64,000 bases of DNA from Hyposmocoma kahamanoa (Eukaryota; Arthropoda; Insecta; Lepidoptera; Cosmopterigidae): assembly GCF_003589595.1 (NCBI RefSeq), contig NW_020653993.1:4140963-4204962 (forward strand), written 5' to 3'. Shown here piece after piece: positions 62,340 to 64,000 of this stretch. Each line of letters opens with the position of its first letter. Positions within the stretch are counted from its first letter, which is position 1. Below the pieces are notes generated by a model, which saw nothing but the letters and a program-made list of their open reading frames with translations, was not told the DNA's origin and made no database searches. The translations under genes were made by a program, and so were the position numbers.

Positions 62340-64000
62340 TCAAATGGCTGCTGCTGATTGCTGCCATTTTCGGAGATTGAATCCTCCCGATTTGAGTAAA
62401 TTAATCAAATCTGCTTGTAATTGCCTAGCAGCCTCAATGCTGTGGCTTCCACTGAGGAGGTCATCCATGTAAAACTCTTCCTCTAGTGCTTTTGCTGCAG
62501 AAGGATACTTGAAGCCTTCATCTATTGCCAATTGCTTTAATGTCCTCATGGCGAGAAAGGGTGCTGCCTTAGTGCCATAAGTTACAGTTGTTAGTACGTA
62601 CTCACGTAACAGTTGATCTGTAGAATCTCTCCAAATGATTTTTTGAAGATGTTGATCCTTTTCGTGAACGAGTATTTGTCTAAACATCTTCTCGATGTCA
62701 GCTGTGAAAGCAATCTTATACTGCCTCCACCTTAAAATCAATGATAGTAAATCTGACTGTAAGTTAGGTCCACAGTACATTAAATCATTCAAGCTGCGGC
62801 CAGATGACGTAGGCGATGACGCATTGAATACGGCGCGCAATCCCGTTGTAGTGGACTCAGAACGAATTACGCAATGATGTGGCAGGTAGCAACTTGGTGT
62901 CTCGTTACTTGTACACTCACACATGTGGCCGAGATTGATATACTCATTCATAAAGTCCCTATAATCCTTTGCTATGTTTGGATTTCTTTTGAGTTTTTTC
63001 TCCAACTGAAGAAATTGTGCTACGGCTCGTCGCTTTGATTCTCCAAGTTGTTCCTTGGCATCAGGTTTCATTGGGAGTCGTACGACGTAGCGACCATCTT
63101 CTTGGCGGGTCGTTTGCTGTTCGTAAAGCTGCACACATGCGTAGTCTTCTGATGACATATTAAGGGTATTATCGCCAATATCTTCAATAGACCAAAATCT
63201 GTGAATGTCTTCCATGTTGTTCAAAACTACGTTGCATTGATATGTTTTCACATTTCCACAAAGTAGCCAACCTAAATGCGTCTGCTGAGCTATAGGTTGT
63301 GATAAGTTGTCGCCTTTGATGACACCGCCCAACACGATAAGCGAATAGATGTCAGCTCCGAGGAGCAGGTCTACAGGACGACTGTTGTAAAACTCAGGGT
63401 CAGCTAGAGTTATATTTTGTATGTGTGACCAAGACGGTTTCTCAAAAGTTTGGTTTGGTAAATTGTTGATGAGATTTCGCATAATAAATACATCTGAAGT
63501 GAAAGTGAAATCTCCATGCAATGCGGACATGGTTATCTCCATGACGCCCTTGCAGTTGTTTTCTCTTGCTCCGAGGCCTAAAACTACACCTTTACAGCGG
63601 CGTCGTGGTAAAGCTAACTTTTGAGCAGCATTTTCCGTGATGAGAGAAACCTGAGAGCCTTGATCAATAAGCGCTCTCATGGTGTAACGTGTACCATCTG
63701 CGCCTTTAACTGCAATCAGCGCTGTAGCTAATAAAATTTCAGCTGATTGATTTCTAGAAACATGTGCTGTGCTGTGTGATATAACTTGCTCGTTGTTAAT
63801 TTTCGAAGTCGGCGGTTGCTGTGCCTTTGTAAAAGCGTCATGTAACAAGGTGTTGTGTAACGCTGAGCATTCTCGACACGTTTTTGTAGAAAAACATTTA
63901 TTGTCGGTATGATCATAAAGACAATTGGTGCAAAGTTTCAATTTATTTGCAGTTTTCAATTTCATGTCGCTTGTTAGCGACAAAAAGTTTTTACAATGAA
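62340..64000 (-). CDS. gag end, protease and reverse transcriptase of the BEL/Pao element (partial)
   Basis: Open from the right window edge to a TGA at about 62,338-62,340. Numbering from the TTG codon at 63,983: zinc knuckle-like C18, C21, C30 then C36, C39, H43, H48; aspartic protease with Asp 107 in LIDQGS (Pao-type, with Gln where most retroviral enzymes have Ser or Thr); RT motif A FTADIEKMF (D429), and YMDD at 505-508. The frame then ends seven residues after LRKW, where the usual Pao polyprotein would continue. The continuation (codons beginning PFDFK) is in the adjacent frame, so a single-base indel near 62,340-62,365 is the likely cause. A programmed shift is unlikely inside a domain. 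The frame is also open upstream of residue 1 to base 64,000. Confidence 0.88.
   Translation of the reverse strand, partial: HCKNFLSLTSDMKLKTANKLKLCTNCLYDHTDNKCFSTKTCRECSALHNTLLHDAFTKAQQPPTSKINNEQVISHSTAHVSRNQSAEILLATALIAVKGADGTRYTMRALIDQGSQVSLITENAAQKLALPRRRCKGVVLGLGARENNCKGVMEITMSALHGDFTFTSDVFIMRNLINNLPNQTFEKPSWSHIQNITLADPEFYNSRPVDLLLGADIYSLIVLGGVIKGDNLSQPIAQQTHLGWLLCGNVKTYQCNVVLNNMEDIHRFWSIEDIGDNTLNMSSEDYACVQLYEQQTTRQEDGRYVVRLPMKPDAKEQLGESKRRAVAQFLQLEKKLKRNPNIAKDYRDFMNEYINLGHMCECTSNETPSCYLPHHCVIRSESTTTGLRAVFNASSPTSSGRSLNDLMYCGPNLQSDLLSLILRWRQYKIAFTADIEKMFRQILVHEKDQHLQKIIWRDSTDQLLREYVLTTVTYGTKAAPFLAMRTLKQLAIDEGFKYPSAAKALEEEFYMDDLLSGSHSIEAARQLQADLINLLKSGGFNLRKWQQSAAAI

Larger units (their letters stand above)
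57563..64000 (-). mobile_element. BEL/Pao LTR retrotransposon with envelope-like gene, 5' part off the window
   Basis: Element-strand order: gag zinc knuckle, protease, RT, RNase H, integrase, DUF5641-type domain, envelope-like protein, LTR. The order protease-RT-RNase H-integrase and the Pao-type protease (LIDQGS) place it in BEL/Pao. The coding part inside the window shows only one frame change (near 62,340). The gag start, primer-binding site and 5' LTR must lie to the right of base 64,000. Confidence 0.9.

Noticed and set aside
62338..62370. Programmed ribosomal frameshift between the two pol frames
   Set aside because: The break falls at the end of the RT domain, not at the gag/pol boundary, and there is no slippery heptamer such as A AAA AAC or similar; an indel is simpler.
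1..64000. CRISPR arrays, bacterial operons, ribosomal RNA genes or prophage
   Set aside because: No regularly spaced repeats, no dense gene layout, no ribosome-binding-site pattern; all content is eukaryotic and transposon-derived.

Overview
This is a 64 kb piece of an insect nuclear genome, most likely a moth or butterfly. The base composition is AT-rich, no intact host gene is visible, and almost every recognisable segment is a transposable element. The repeat families look lepidopteran from memory: a tRNA-Gly-headed SINE, a SINE-like repeat with the palindromic GCAGTAATG...CATTACTGC core, RTE 3' ends with (CAT)n tails, and a Pao-type LTR element. I did not run a search, so the order-level assignment is inference.

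Layout. 0-10 kb: a LINE 3' end, SINE copies, LINE relics and one hAT-like MITE. 10.5-12.6 kb: a jockey-like LINE on the minus strand with a long open RT frame. 13-31 kb: dispersed SINEs, LINE relics, a mariner-like MITE with perfect 23-bp inverted repeats (19.28-19.92 kb), an internally deleted LINE (27.8-29.0 kb) and a hairpin at 30.26 kb. 31.5-32.5 kb: a GC-rich retroposon inserted in a tRNA-headed SINE and flanked by a 13-bp target duplication. 33.7-39.8 kb: two more hAT-like MITEs, each with an exact 8-bp target duplication, the third being the longest, plus a fold-back MITE. 40-57 kb: more SINEs and nested insertions, and one possible host terminal exon at 51.1-51.4 kb (minus). 57.56-64 kb: the 3' part of a BEL/Pao LTR element on the minus strand. 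It has a 207-bp LTR, a gag-end/protease/RT frame that runs off the window, and a 1428-codon frame holding RNase H, integrase and a membrane-fusion envelope-like protein in frame.

How it works together. The window is best read as stratigraphy: at least nine insertions sit inside older repeats (SINE in SINE, SINE in SINE-like repeat, LINE in repeat, LTR element in repeat), which gives a relative order. The element that still looks nearly functional is the BEL/Pao element. Its only visible lesion is one frame change near position 62,340, at the end of the RT domain. The jockey-like LINE at 10.5-12.6 kb has intact RT motifs but is 5'-truncated. Everything else is broken, truncated or non-autonomous.
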